From the NCBI RefSeq assembly GCF_900094805.1, contig NZ_FMAT01000006.1, positions 114,008 through 178,007 of the forward strand: a DNA stretch of 64,000 nt, written 5' to 3'. This document shows, one piece after another, positions 35,477-44,341 of this stretch (positions are counted from its first letter, which is position 1; every line of letters starts with the position of its first letter). The notes below the pieces were generated by a model. The model saw only the letters and a list, made by a program, of their open reading frames with translations, ran no database searches and was not told the DNA's origin. The DNA is from Arthrobacter sp. NIO-1057. GTDB lineage: Bacteria; Actinomycetota; Actinomycetes; Actinomycetales; Micrococcaceae. Position numbers and translations under genes: made by a program.

Positions 35477-36934
35477 TTAGTGAATCGAGCCCATCAACTT
35501 CTTCAATCCTGGAGTTGCAGCCATCATGGCTACACCCAGAACGACGGCGGTGCCGCCCATGGCGATGAAGTAAGGGATCTCGTTGCCCGGCGTGTAGTAA
35601 CCGGCGAGCACACCCGAAAGTGTGGTGCCTAGTGATACCGACAGGAAGAACAGCGCAATCATCTGGGTACCAAATGCGGCCGGAGCCAGCTTGGTGGCAA
35701 TTGCCTGGCCTACTGGCGAGAGCAGTAGCTCAGCAAAGGTGCACAGCAGCAAGATGCCCACCAAGGCTAGTAGTGGGGTCTTAGGGAAGGATTCCAGCGG
35801 AATGAAGCACAGGAAAGCCACGCCTACGATCACCAGTGAAAGCCCAAACTTCAGGGAAGTGCGTGGCTGATGCTTGCCCAACTTGGTCCACATGGCGGCA
35901 AAAACACCGGCAAAGATGATGATGAAGACTGGATTGATCGAGGTCACCCAGCTTGGTGGCATTTCCCAGTTACCCAGATGGCGGTCCAAACGCTGATCTG
36001 AGTATGCAGCAATGAAGGTAAACTGCTGCTGGAACAGCGCCCAGAAAGCTGCCGAGCCGATGTAGAAAGGAATGAAGGCCCAGACCTGCTTGCGTTCCGT
36101 GGCATTGACCTTCTTGCTACGCAAGATCAACGCAAAGTAAATGACAGAAGCAACAATCACCACGTAAGCGATGGTTTTTGCCAGATTCTCTGGGGTGACG
36201 ATCTTGGTGGCAAAAGCAGCAATGATGATCACCAGAACGGCAGCAAAGATGAAGACATAGCGCTTGCGCTCGGCAGCTGGCAATGGGTTATTAGGGATAT
36301 TGCCACCAGCAGGTAGCTTCTTACGTCCCGCTGCGTAGATGCTTAGACCGATACCCATACCAATGGCGGCGGCACCAAAACCGATGTGGAAACCGTAGGT
36401 CACCTGCAGCCAGCCGGTGAGCAGTGGGCCGATCAGGCCACCGATGTTCACGCCCATGTAGAACAGGGAGAATCCGGCATCAATGCGAGGATCATCCTTG
36501 GCGTAGAGTGATCCAACCAGTGCCACAGCATTAGCCTTGAGGCCACCTGAACCCACGGCAACGAGGATCAGGCCAATGATCAAACCAATGTAACCAGGCA
36601 GCAACGCCAAGCCGATATGGCCGAGCATGATGGCGATGGCCGAGAAAAACAGTACGCGTTCGGAACCAAAGAGTCGGTCCGAGAGCCACGCACCCAAAAT
36701 AGTGGAGAGGTATACGGCGCCACCGTAGGCACCCACCAAGGACAGGGCTAGGCCCTGATCCATACCCAGGCCACCGTCGGTGACCTTGTAGTACATGTAA
36801 TAAGCCAGCAAACCCTGCATACCGTAGAAGGAGAATCGCTCCCACATTTCTACGCTGAAGAGGCTCGCGAGCGCACCGGGGTGACCGAAGAAGGTCCTTC
36901 CGGTGTTAGAAGTGCTCGTTGTTGCAGTAGACAT
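35477..36934 (-). CDS. POT/PTR family proton-dependent oligopeptide transporter
   Basis: A 485-residue peptide:H+ symporter. The PTR2 signature EMWERFSFYGMQGLLAYYM (about 29-47) carries the ExxER motif in helix 1. GGLKANAVALVGSLY (about 149) and FSLFYMGVNIGGLIGPLLTGW (about 176) match the second signature. About 14 hydrophobic helices are visible. It imports di- and tripeptides. It lies 52 bases downstream of an amidase gene on the same strand, so peptide or amide uptake and cleavage may be linked, though each could have its own promoter. Confidence 0.93.
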   Translation of the reverse strand: MSTATTSTSNTGRTFFGHPGALASLFSVEMWERFSFYGMQGLLAYYMYYKVTDGGLGMDQGLALSLVGAYGGAVYLSTILGAWLSDRLFGSERVLFFSAIAIMLGHIGLALLPGYIGLIIGLILVAVGSGGLKANAVALVGSLYAKDDPRIDAGFSLFYMGVNIGGLIGPLLTGWLQVTYGFHIGFGAAAIGMGIGLSIYAAGRKKLPAGGNIPNNPLPAAERKRYVFIFAAVLVIIIAAFATKIVTPENLAKTIAYVVIVASVIYFALILRSKKVNATERKQVWAFIPFYIGSAAFWALFQQQFTFIAAYSDQRLDRHLGNWEMPPSWVTSINPVFIIIFAGVFAAMWTKLGKHQPRTSLKFGLSLVIVGVAFLCFIPLESFPKTPLLALVGILLLCTFAELLLSPVGQAIATKLAPAAFGTQMIALFFLSVSLGTTLSGVLAGYYTPGNEIPYFIAMGGTAVVLGVAMMAATPGLKKLMGSIH

Positions 36935-36986
36935 ACGTAATATTTTTCGCTTTTGCCTACTCGAGTACCTACTTATATGGGAAAGC

Positions 36987-38333
36987 TCACACCTGCATCT
37001 GGGCTGCTAAAGCAAGCAGCAGTCCTTCGTCAGATCGCGGAGAAATCAGCTGAATACTCATTGGTAACCCATCCTCGGTGGTCGTGACCGGAATGGTGAT
37101 GGCAGCAACTGAGGCGACGTTAACCATCGAGGTATAGGGGGTGTACTGGCACTGCAACATATAATCGTGATCCGCCGTGGATTGTGTATAGTGCCCGATC
37201 AGCGGTGGAATGCTCGCCATGGCCGGAGTAGCAATCACGTCGTAGGCGGACCATTGCCGCACAAAATCAGCTGCGATCTGCTTTAGTCGTGAACCCGCCT
37301 GCAGATTCTGCTCCAGCGTCCGTCCTGCAGCCCGGCGCCTAAAGTCCCTCGCCAATTCACCGAGCAAAGACTCGTCGTTCACCGCGACGTCCTTGAGCCC
37401 ATTGGTCCACACCGTGGCAAAAGTTTGCGGATAGTCAGTTGCGTACTCCAGCTGCGCAGGCTGTACTCGATGACGCTGTCCTAGTATTTCCAGACCCCGC
37501 TCAAAGGCGGTACGGGCCTCGGGGGAGAGCGAAATACCGTACACAGATTCAAAGGGGGAGTGAGCGCTGAAGCCAATGTTCAGATCGGTTAGCCTCTGCG
37601 GGTAGCTACCCTGCAACAACGGTAGATAATGATCCTTGCCCCGCATGGCATCCAATAACAGCGCAGCATCTAAGGCATCATGCGCCAACGGACCAGAGAC
37701 CGCGAGTTTCGGTGCGCCGAGTGGATCAGCATACCCGTCCAACACGTCTGAGGGCACTCGCCCCAATGATGGTTTGAGCCCAATGAGCCCGCAGGCAGCG
37801 GCCGGGATGCGTACCGAGCCACCACCATCGGAGCCTGGGCCCAATGGAATCAGTCCGGCAGCTACTGCTGCGGCCTGCCCGCCTGATGAACCACCAGAAG
37901 AGCGTTGTGGATCAAAGGGGTTTCGAGATGGTGGGTTCACCAGGTTTTCCGAATGGCTACTGAGCCCAAATTCTGGGACCTGAGTCTTCCCAAGAATCAC
38001 CACGCCTTCGGCGCGCAAGCGTTCCACGAGCGAATGATCGCGTGTGGCTACCGGATGATCTATCGCGGCTGAGCCATATGTCGTGGGCATCCCAGTAACG
38101 TCGTTAAGGTCTTTAAATGCTGTTGGTAGACCATGCAGGCGGCCGGTCTCTGAGCGCACCTGCGCCTCATCGGCAGCGGCGGCCGCTGCCATCGCATCGT
38201 CTGCCACGTGCACAAAGGCGCCCAAGTCCTGATGCTGCTCAATGCGGTTCAGGTAGTGCTCGGTGAGCTCGCGGCTTGAAATCTCGCCACGGGCTAGGTC
38301 GTCTCGCAATTTCAAGGCGCTGGTGGGAAACAT
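36987..38333 (-). CDS. Amidase, amidase-signature family
   Basis: A 448-residue enzyme with the Ser-cisSer-Lys triad framework. The Lys lies in PTAFKDLND (about 74). The Gly/Ser-rich signature GSSGGQAAAVAAG (about 146-158) and GSDGGGSVRIPAAACGLIGLKPS (about 166-188) hold the two serines. The family hydrolyses amides, nitrile-derived amides or acts in GatA-like roles. No gatB/gatC neighbours occur, so this is a metabolic amidase of unknown substrate. The ATG start at 38333 faces the rhodanese gene divergently. Confidence 0.9.
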   Translation of the reverse strand: MFPTSALKLRDDLARGEISSRELTEHYLNRIEQHQDLGAFVHVADDAMAAAAAADEAQVRSETGRLHGLPTAFKDLNDVTGMPTTYGSAAIDHPVATRDHSLVERLRAEGVVILGKTQVPEFGLSSHSENLVNPPSRNPFDPQRSSGGSSGGQAAAVAAGLIPLGPGSDGGGSVRIPAAACGLIGLKPSLGRVPSDVLDGYADPLGAPKLAVSGPLAHDALDAALLLDAMRGKDHYLPLLQGSYPQRLTDLNIGFSAHSPFESVYGISLSPEARTAFERGLEILGQRHRVQPAQLEYATDYPQTFATVWTNGLKDVAVNDESLLGELARDFRRRAAGRTLEQNLQAGSRLKQIAADFVRQWSAYDVIATPAMASIPPLIGHYTQSTADHDYMLQCQYTPYTSMVNVASVAAITIPVTTTEDGLPMSIQLISPRSDEGLLLALAAQMQV

Positions 38334-38401
38334 GTCAGCTTTCGACGCAGGAAATGACTAGTCTTATTAAGCAAACACCCTAAAAGTGAGGAATGCTAGC
38401 C

Positions 38402-38728
38402 ATGAGCGATTTTGAGACTGTTTCGGTCAACGATGTCCCGAAGGATGCCTTCATCCTTGACGTGCGTGAAGACTTCGAGTGGGAAGCTGGCCACGCTACC
38501 GGTGCTACGCATATCGTGCTGGGTACTTTGCCGGAGCGTGTTGGCGAGTTGGACCCAGATGTGGACACCTACGTGATCTGCCGTACCGGTGGACGTTCTG
38601 CTCAGGCCGCCTCATGGCTGACCGGAATGGGCTACACCGCCTTCAACATTGCCGGTGGATCCGATTCCTGGATTGAAGCCGGACTGCCAATGGAATCGGA
38701 GAACGGGCAGGAGCCAACCGTCCGATGA
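38402..38728 (+). CDS. Rhodanese-like domain protein
   Basis: A 108-residue single-domain sulfurtransferase-type protein. FILDVREDFEWEAGHATGATHI is the N-terminal signature region, and the active loop CRTGGRSAQAASWL holds the catalytic Cys near 59. ATG 38402, nine bases after GAGGA, is chosen over ATG 38393, which abuts that site. The stop overlaps the pheA start (ATGA). Coupling to phenylalanine synthesis is probably positional; the sulfur acceptor is unknown. Confidence 0.9.
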   Translation: MSDFETVSVNDVPKDAFILDVREDFEWEAGHATGATHIVLGTLPERVGELDPDVDTYVICRTGGRSAQAASWLTGMGYTAFNIAGGSDSWIEAGLPMESENGQEPTVR

Positions 38729-39648
38729 AGTACGCATATCTGGGACCTGCTGGCACCTTCACCGAGTCGGCGCTACTGCAGGTTCCCGGGGCTGTGGACG
38801 CACAGCGTATCCCTGCAACCAATGTGAACGTTGCATTAGCCATGGTGCGTGAAGGCAGTGTTGATGCTGCCATGGTGCCCATTGAGAATTCCGTGGAAGG
38901 TGGCGTTTCTGCCACCTTAGATGCCATCGCTCAAGGCCAAGCCCTGCAGATCATTGCAGAGATTCTTGTGCCCATCAGCTTTGTTTTGGCGGTACGCCCT
39001 GGGATTACCTCGCTGGATCAAATTCAATTGATCTCCACCCATGGACATGCGTGGGCTCAGTGTCGGTTGTGGGCCGAAGCGAATATTCCCGCTGCCGTGT
39101 TCACCCCGGCCTCATCCACCGCAGCCGCAGCGGTGGCCTTGACGGAGAATGAACCCCATCACGACGCCGCGATTTGCAACCCGCTGGTAGCTGAAGAACG
39201 CGGACTGAACGTGCTGGTGCGCGGCGTGGAAGACAACATCGGTGCGGTCACCCGCTTCATTCTGGTGACTCGACCGGGAAAGATCCCAGCGCCTAGTGGC
39301 GTTGATAAATCAACATTGATCCTTCCGCTGCCACAGGACCGTCCCGGTGCGCTGATGGAGATTCTTGAGCAATTCAGCGCTCGCGGAGTCAACCTTTCAC
39401 GCATCGAATCACGACCCACAGGAGAAGGCCTAGGTCAGTACTTCTTCTCCGTGGATTTCGAAGGACACATCGCTGATGAACGCGTAGCAGCAGCCCTCTC
39501 TGGGTTGCACCGCGTATCCCCAGAATTACGCTTCCTCGGTTCCTACCCGGCTGCTGAAGGCGTTGAACCTTTTGTAGATACGCATAATTCCGATGCCGCG
39601 TTCAGTGACGCCCGCGCCTGGGTAAAATCGCTGCGCGATCGACTGTAG
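38725..39648 (+). CDS. pheA: Prephenate dehydratase
   Basis: A 307-residue enzyme converting prephenate to phenylpyruvate. The catalytic domain opens with YLGPAGTFTESALL (4-17) and includes VPIENSVEGGVSATLD (about 52-67) and ISTHGHAWAQCR (about 108). From about 195 an ACT domain carries GALMEILEQFSARGVNLSRI and ESRPTGEGLGQYFF, the phenylalanine-sensing ESRP motif, so feedback inhibition is expected. It is translationally coupled to the rhodanese gene and ends at a clear hairpin. No chorismate mutase domain is present. Confidence 0.95.
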   Translation: MKYAYLGPAGTFTESALLQVPGAVDAQRIPATNVNVALAMVREGSVDAAMVPIENSVEGGVSATLDAIAQGQALQIIAEILVPISFVLAVRPGITSLDQIQLISTHGHAWAQCRLWAEANIPAAVFTPASSTAAAAVALTENEPHHDAAICNPLVAEERGLNVLVRGVEDNIGAVTRFILVTRPGKIPAPSGVDKSTLILPLPQDRPGALMEILEQFSARGVNLSRIESRPTGEGLGQYFFSVDFEGHIADERVAAALSGLHRVSPELRFLGSYPAAEGVEPFVDTHNSDAAFSDARAWVKSLRDRL

Positions 39649-39660
39649 CTTCAACGCAGG

Positions 39661-39694
39661 AGGCTCTGCTGATCCTCATGGACCAGCAGAGCCT
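39661..39694 (+). terminator. Terminator-like hairpin after pheA
   Basis: An 11-base-pair stem (AGGCTCTGCTG with its complement at 39684-39694) and a 12-base loop, between the convergent pheA and lipid kinase genes. The T run is weak (TTCG). Confidence 0.7.
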
Positions 39695-39720
39695 TCGCTG
39701 TGTGCAGAACAGTTTTTGAG

Positions 39721-40767
39721 TTACGGGGTACGCAGGCGCAAAGCACTCGGTGAGACGCTGACTTCCAACTCGTTCACCTGACCGGTCGGATCCCCATCAA
39801 TCTGGGTATTCATCGGCTCGGTGCAACGCAAGGCAACACCTGGAGTCTGATAAAAACTCATCACCGGAATTTTATTCTTAGCTCGGAACGCGGTCTTGAG
39901 CAGGATCCACATCCACCCCGCGGCCGAGCGTGGGGAAAGAATCACCGCGTCCAGCACACCATCATCAATTTTGGCGTCCGGAACAAAATCCAAGCCCTGC
40001 AACTTGCCGCAGTTGGCGAAGAGTACCGAGCGGACCTTACGGGACTGCCAGTTCTCATCTCCGTCCAACTTGAAGTTGACCTTCTTGCGCTTGCCTGGAA
40101 GCTGGCGCAGACCAGCCTCAGAATAGGCGAGCCAACCAACCTTGGACTTGAGTTCTTCGTTCGTGTCATCAAAAAGATCCGCGTCCGTGCCAACACCAGC
40201 AATAACCAAGAACGCGTGGTCCGCTTCGTTACCGTCCAACAGCTTCAGCTTCATATGTCCCACATCGATACGGCGCACCATGCCCCGCACAGCAACCAGG
40301 GCTGCGGTGTGAAGATCATCGATAGGGATCTCGACATTCCGTGCCAGCAGGTTTCCGGTGCCCAATGGCAGCACACCGAGGGAGGCTTCAGTGCCTTCGA
40401 GTATTTCTGCGACGGCACGAATTGTTCCATCACCGCCGGCGGCAATAATTGTGTCGCATTGCGCATCCAAGGCTTCCCGGGCTGCGTTTTGGCCAGCGTT
40501 CTCCTTGGTGGTGTGCAGGACTAGTGGTGCTTCAAGTCCAGCTTCGGCGCATACGCGCTCCACAGCCTTCTGCGCTTCTTCAGCGCCTGACTTGGAGGGA
40601 TTGATGACCAATGCCACCTTGTTGGCGGTGACATGTTCGGCCGCCAGCGGTTCTTGGGCCGATGGCTTTCGGTAGTGCGAGAGCTTACGCACGGAGTACC
40701 AACTGGTCGCCGCGGCGGCAGCTGCAGCGGCCACGGCAGAGAAAACGATCACACGATTTTTCTGCAT
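39721..40767 (-). CDS. Diacylglycerol kinase family lipid kinase with N-terminal membrane anchor
   Basis: A 348-residue protein. A single alanine-rich hydrophobic helix (about 6-22) anchors it. The DAGK catalytic domain begins near 48 (KVALVINPSKSGAEEAQKA) with the nucleotide motif IAAGGDGTIRAVAEIL (about 107-122) and LPLGTGNLLARNV (about 135). A GVGTDADLFDDT segment and a C-terminal beta domain follow. The family phosphorylates diacylglycerol, sphingoid or ceramide-like lipids, and the membrane anchor fits that. The substrate is unresolved. It is divergent from serS. Confidence 0.9.
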   Translation of the reverse strand: MQKNRVIVFSAVAAAAAAAATSWYSVRKLSHYRKPSAQEPLAAEHVTANKVALVINPSKSGAEEAQKAVERVCAEAGLEAPLVLHTTKENAGQNAAREALDAQCDTIIAAGGDGTIRAVAEILEGTEASLGVLPLGTGNLLARNVEIPIDDLHTAALVAVRGMVRRIDVGHMKLKLLDGNEADHAFLVIAGVGTDADLFDDTNEELKSKVGWLAYSEAGLRQLPGKRKKVNFKLDGDENWQSRKVRSVLFANCGKLQGLDFVPDAKIDDGVLDAVILSPRSAAGWMWILLKTAFRAKNKIPVMSFYQTPGVALRCTEPMNTQIDGDPTGQVNELEVSVSPSALRLRTP

Positions 40768-40793
40768 AGTGCCTTCATCGTACTCATGATTGT

Positions 40794-40799
40794 TACGCT
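40794..40799 (+). promoter_or_regulatory. -10 box of leaderless serS
   Basis: TACGCT, exactly six bases before the GTG start at 40806. It is the same hexamer and spacing as before the aldehyde dehydrogenase gene (29437). No ribosome-binding site is present. Confidence 0.6.
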
Positions 40800-40805
40800 T
40801 AACGT

Positions 40806-42083
40806 GTGATCGACCTGAAAATGCTCACCGAAAATCCGGATTTGTACCGTGCCTCGCAACGCGCGCGCGGTGCCGACGAGTCGTTAGTTGACCAACTATT
40901 GGCAGCTGACACGGCGCGTCGTGAAACCATTGCCACCTACGAGCGCCTGCGTGCCGAGCAGAACGCGTTCTCTAAGAAGGTCGGCCAGGCTAAGGGCGAG
41001 GAGCGCACCGCGCTACTGGCCGAAGTCAAAGAGCTGGCCGCCTCGGTCAAGTCTGCTCAGGCAGCCTCTGATGAAGCTTCTGCCAAGTGCACCGAGCTAC
41101 AGCGCCTGATCCCGAACCTGATCATCGACGGCATTCCTGCCGGCGGCGAAGACGACTTCACCGTCGTGAAGCACGTGGGCACGGTCCGTGACTTTAAGGC
41201 CGAAGGCTTTGAACCATTGGATCACCTGCAAATCGCCGAGAAGCTCGACGCGATTGACATGGAACGTGGAGCCAAGGTCTCTGGCTCGCGCTTCTACTTC
41301 CTCAAGGGCATTGGTGCCCGCCTGGAAATCGCGATGATGAACATGGCCTTGGACGTGGCCATGGAACGTGGTTTCATCCCGATGATCACCCCAACCTTGG
41401 TTCGCCCAGAAACCATGCAGGGTACCGGCTTCGACGTGGAACACGACGACGAGATCTACAAGCTCGAGCGTGACAACATGTACCTGGTCGGCACCTCCGA
41501 GGTTGCCCTAGCTGGTTACCACGCGGACGAGATCATGGATCTGTCGCAGGGACCAATCCGCTACGCCGGTTGGTCCTCTTGCTACCGCCGTGAAGCAGGT
41601 TCAGCCGGCAAGGACACCCGTGGCATCATCCGCGTACACCAGTTCAACAAGCTGGAAATGTTCATCTACACCAGCGTCGAGAATGCTGAAGCTGAGCACC
41701 AGAACCTGCTGGCCATGGAAGAAGAAATGCTTGGCCGCATGGAACTTCCGTACCGCGTGATCGATACCGCTGCTGGTGACCTCGGAATGAGCGCCGCGCG
41801 CAAGTTCGACTGCGAAGCATGGGTGCCAACTCAGGATGCTTTCCGGGAGTTGACTTCAACTTCTAACTGCACCACCTTCCAGGCTCGTCGCTTGAACATT
41901 CGCGAACGCGAAATCGTTGACGGCAAGCCAGGAAAGACCCGTGCGGTTGCCACTCTGAATGGCACCTTGGCTACCACCCGCTGGATTGTTGCGATTCTGG
42001 AAAACCACCAGAACCCTGACGGTTCGGTTAATGTACCTAAGGCGTTGCAGCCATACCTTGGCGGACTCGAAGTCCTCAAGTAA
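40806..42083 (+). CDS. serS: Seryl-tRNA synthetase
   Basis: A 425-residue class II synthetase. The N-terminal tRNA-binding coiled-coil arm spans about 25-105. Catalytic motifs follow: motif 1 around [21 protein letters not shown], motif 2 [20 protein letters not shown] (about 261-280) and motif 3 [18 protein letters not shown] (about 388-405). [13 protein letters not shown] is the serine-site segment. It charges tRNA-Ser with serine. It starts at a GTG with no Shine-Dalgarno sequence but a TACGCT box six bases upstream. A stem-loop terminator follows the gene. Confidence 0.97.
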   Translation: MIDLKMLTENPDLYRASQRARGADESLVDQLLAADTARRETIATYERLRAEQNAFSKKVGQAKGEERTALLAEVKELAASVKSAQAASDEASAKCTELQRLIPNLIIDGIPAGGEDDFTVVKHVGTVRDFKAEGFEPLDHLQIAEKLDAIDMERGAKVSGSRFYFLKGIGARLEIAMMNMALDVAMERGFIPMITPTLVRPETMQGTGFDVEHDDEIYKLERDNMYLVGTSEVALAGYHADEIMDLSQGPIRYAGWSSCYRREAGSAGKDTRGIIRVHQFNKLEMFIYTSVENAEAEHQNLLAMEEEMLGRMELPYRVIDTAAGDLGMSAARKFDCEAWVPTQDAFRELTSTSNCTTFQARRLNIREREIVDGKPGKTRAVATLNGTLATTRWIVAILENHQNPDGSVNVPKALQPYLGGLEVLK

Positions 42084-42096
42084 AACAGGTTCACAT

Positions 42097-42131
42097 AGTT
42101 GCCGGTCATCCATTGCGGGTGGCCGGCAACT
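42097..42131 (+). terminator. Terminator-like hairpin after serS
   Basis: A 9-base-pair stem AGTTGCCGG / CCGGCAACT with a 17-base loop, itself partly self-complementary. There is no strong T run. Confidence 0.65.
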
Positions 42132-42207
42132 GTCGTTAACCAGCTGTTCAGTTGCTCCTGTGCCGTGGGTCATCGCCAAAATGTGGTGGTGGTGGTTAAC
42201 TTGAGCC

Positions 42208-43038
42208 ATGACAGTTATGACAAAGATCGGCAACGATGACCGACTAGATAAGCAAAAAAAGATGATTTGCCTCGATGTGGACGGAACTATCGTCAACCAC
42301 CAGGGCGAAATGAGCCAGCGGGTGCGCGAAGCAGCCCGTGCTGTGGTGGAACAAGGTCACGAAGTGATTATCTCCACCGGACGGTCGCTGGGAGCTGCCC
42401 TGCCCATCATGCAAGAACTGGGAATTGACCATGGTTACGTGGTCGTCAGTAATGGTGGTGTGCTGGCCAAGGTGAGCGCGAATGACATCGAAGTGATTCA
42501 CCGTGAAGTTTTCGATCCTTCGGTAGCGCTCAAAGCCTTGTGGAAGCAGCTGCCCAAGGCCAAGTACGCGCTGGAAAACGAGCGCGGCGAATTTCTATCT
42601 AACCAAGCCTTTGGCGATGCCAGCTTTGGCGCCGAAACCAGGGTTGTGGATTTCGAAGAATTACTCAGCAATAAGGCCGTGCGTGTTGTGGTGTTCTCCA
42701 CCGACAATACTGCCGAGGAATTCGGTCATGCGGTGCAAGGCCTGGGCCTATCCGGAGTGACCTACTCGGTAGGGTGGACCGCGTGGCTGGACATCGCCGC
42801 CGACGGCACCACCAAAGCTAGTGGTCTGGAGCGTCTACGCGCGATCCTCAAATTTGATTTGGCCGATTCACTGGCCGTAGGCGATGGACGCAATGACATC
42901 GAAATGCTTCAGTGGGCCGGTCATGGCGTAGCCATGGGCCAAGCACCGGATGAAGTTAAGGACGCCGCGGACGCTGTGACCGAAGGCGTCGATGAAGACG
43001 GTCTGGCGATTGTTCTCGAGGAGTTACTCCAGGACTAG
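42208..43038 (+). CDS. Cof-type HAD hydrolase
   Basis: A 276-residue HAD IIB phosphatase. Motif I is ICLDVDGTIVN (about 15-25), motif II STGRSLGAALP (about 53), a mixed cap domain spans about 85-190, and motif IV is AVGDGRNDIEMLQWAG (about 226-241). It dephosphorylates sugar phosphates, FMN or similar metabolites; the substrate is not known. The chosen ATG is preceded at five bases by TAACTT and no ribosome-binding site, so it may also be leaderless. ATG 42217 is an alternative. The nearest following structure is the hairpin at 43249-43308. Confidence 0.9.
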   Translation: MTVMTKIGNDDRLDKQKKMICLDVDGTIVNHQGEMSQRVREAARAVVEQGHEVIISTGRSLGAALPIMQELGIDHGYVVVSNGGVLAKVSANDIEVIHREVFDPSVALKALWKQLPKAKYALENERGEFLSNQAFGDASFGAETRVVDFEELLSNKAVRVVVFSTDNTAEEFGHAVQGLGLSGVTYSVGWTAWLDIAADGTTKASGLERLRAILKFDLADSLAVGDGRNDIEMLQWAGHGVAMGQAPDEVKDAADAVTEGVDEDGLAIVLEELLQD

Positions 43039-43137
43039 GCGACTAGGTGAAAACCACCGTTGGCTCGTCATGTAGGTCAGTCACTGAATGCCGACGGCAA
43101 GTCAAAGTATGTGTGCGTGCCATTTCATGGAACCCAC

Positions 43138-43275
43138 ATGAGTCAGCACCCAACCAATGAGAACAATGTTCAGACGCATTTTGACTCAGGCGTTGAGAGC
43201 ACGCATGTAGTCGCAACGCCGGACTCTACTGCGAGCCACGGACAGGTTGCTTCAAGCAGTGACATTGGCTGTTGA
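43138..43275 (+). CDS. Possible 45-residue peptide ORF (low confidence)
   Basis: An ATG at 43138 opens a 45-codon frame (MSQHPTNENNVQTHFDSGVE, then polar Ser/Thr/His-rich sequence ending SDIGC), with TGGAA upstream. It ends inside a hairpin followed by a T run. The product would be hydrophilic with one terminal Cys. I do not recognise it, and it may be a chance ORF or the 3' trailer of the Cof-type gene. The frame stays open upstream to a TTG at 43060. The 268-base gap 43039-43306 holds nothing else that I see. Confidence 0.25.
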   Translation: MSQHPTNENNVQTHFDSGVESTHVVATPDSTASHGQVASSSDIGC

Positions 43276-43308
43276 GCCCATCGGCATTGCTTGAAGCCAA
43301 ATTTTTTT
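43249..43308 (+). terminator. Rho-independent terminator, plus strand
   Basis: Perfect 10-base arms GCTTCAAGCA (43249-43258) and TGCTTGAAGC (43288-43297) enclose a smaller GGCT/AGCC stem. They are followed on the plus strand by CAAATTTTTTTAT. It ends transcription from the Cof-type gene or the short ORF. Confidence 0.75.
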
Positions 43309-43510
43309 ATCTGATCATATTTGCGATGAAGAATCCGGTTCCGATGGCGAGCAGTAGCACGGCCGGAATCCCGATCCATTTGGGCAGTGTGGCGACTTCG
43401 TGACTACTTTTGGTTGTTCCAGAGTGAGACGGGCCAATGAGGCTCGAAGTTAGTAGTATGGCTGATCCTGCAACCATGCAGATGATTCCGTATAAGACGA
43501 AGGGCGTCAT
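43307..43510 (-). CDS. Small membrane protein, third gene of the bacteriocin-like cluster
   Basis: A 67-residue protein with two hydrophobic helices (VLYGIICMVAGSAILLTSSLIG, about 5-26, and WIGIPAVLLLAIGTGFFIAN, about 45-64) joined by a polar His/Ser/Thr loop. It starts four bases after the stop of the previous small gene, so the two are coupled. No family is recognised. The position after a secreted Gly/Ala-rich peptide gene is compatible with an immunity or export-helper role, which is speculation. Base composition is A+T-richer than in flanking housekeeping genes. Confidence 0.6.
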   Translation of the reverse strand: MTPFVLYGIICMVAGSAILLTSSLIGPSHSGTTKSSHEVATLPKWIGIPAVLLLAIGTGFFIANMIR

Positions 43511-43514
43511 AAGG

Positions 43515-43742
43515 CTAGATCGCTTTCGCTAGATCGCGTTTATTGGTTTTTGTTTCCTGCTCTACCGGCGAAGAAATATGAGCTGCGTATCCAAAGAGGA
43601 ATCCAAAGGCTGGTAAGGTTAGTAGTCCAAAAACTTGGCATACAAGCGTCGTCGGGCTTGCTGCAATAAGCCACGGTGTGATGACAACAATAGAACCGAC
43701 TAAAAGGCCGATGGAAGTGAACCTTATATAAGGTTTGTTCAT
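43515..43742 (-). CDS. Small two-helix membrane protein, second gene of the bacteriocin-like cluster
   Basis: A 75-residue protein (MNKPYIRFTSIGLLVGSIVV start) with two helices (about 9-28 and 38-58) and a charged C-terminal tail (VEQETKTNKRDLAKAI). The ATG at 43742 has AGGGA at a proper distance, and the upstream in-frame start at 43760 would overlap the previous gene. It begins 11 bases after the secreted-protein stop. Candidate immunity protein by position only. A 60-base line here (43681-43740) is 38% G+C by hand count, much lower than the surroundings. Confidence 0.62.
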   Translation of the reverse strand: MNKPYIRFTSIGLLVGSIVVITPWLIAASPTTLVCQVFGLLTLPAFGFLFGYAAHISSPVEQETKTNKRDLAKAI

Positions 43743-43753
43743 AGTGTCCCTAA

Positions 43754-44257
43754 CTAACAAATCTTGGAGTCAATATAGGCTTCCAGTGCTGAGAAAGACC
43801 CAGCAACCGCAGCGAGTCCACCAAGTTGTGCGCCGCTGAGAGCGACACCCCCGATAACGACAGTTCCTCCGCCGGTTGCAACGGCTGCTGCACCCAGGGC
43901 AGTGGCTCCAATGCCGAAGACAACGGCTGCTAAGGATGTGGCGCACCAGCTAGCAGCTGGCGTAGCAATTGATGAATCGCCGGTGGCTACAAAACTCAGT
44001 TGGCCGTGATTCTTACTGACTTTGAAATCTTGGCCGTTAGGTGAGGAATAAGTAAAGGACTCACCACTCTTCAAGCTCTCCATTTTCTTTGCCAACTTGT
44101 TAGTTTCAGAATGGGTATCTGAACTCTCGATTGTTTGCTGCGGCGCACTAACGAATGTTGTCGCATTGGCAGGAGCATTCACCGCCAACGTGAGGGCGAC
44201 AGTGGTGAGTATGGCAAGCGATGTCGAGTTAATTTTTTTTGAATAAAGGCATGTCAC
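43754..44257 (-). CDS. Secreted Gly/Ala-rich protein, bacteriocin-like
   Basis: A 167-residue precursor. A signal peptide (1-32) has a hydrophobic core SLAILTTVALTLAV and the cleavage site APANA before Thr33. A polar middle (33-100) is rich in Ser/Thr/Lys/Glu. The C-terminal 65 residues begin PAASWCATS (Cys105) and run as an almost uncharged Gly/Ala/Val stretch (VFGIGATALGAAAVATGGG, VVIGGVALSGAQLGGLAAV) to a C-terminal YIDSKIC (Cys167). Two flanking cysteines and the GxxxG-rich hydrophobic core resemble pore-forming bacteriocins, but I cannot name a family. The start is GTG 44257, with no clear ribosome-binding site. Two small membrane proteins follow. Confidence 0.62.
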   Translation of the reverse strand: MTCLYSKKINSTSLAILTTVALTLAVNAPANATTFVSAPQQTIESSDTHSETNKLAKKMESLKSGESFTYSSPNGQDFKVSKNHGQLSFVATGDSSIATPAASWCATSLAAVVFGIGATALGAAAVATGGGTVVIGGVALSGAQLGGLAAVAGSFSALEAYIDSKIC

Positions 44258-44341
44258 GATTCATATCTAATGGATTTAAGCTACATTTCGATGGTAGCGG
44301 CTACAGCTGTGGATGTAAATCGTACTTTTGTAGGAGGGCAG

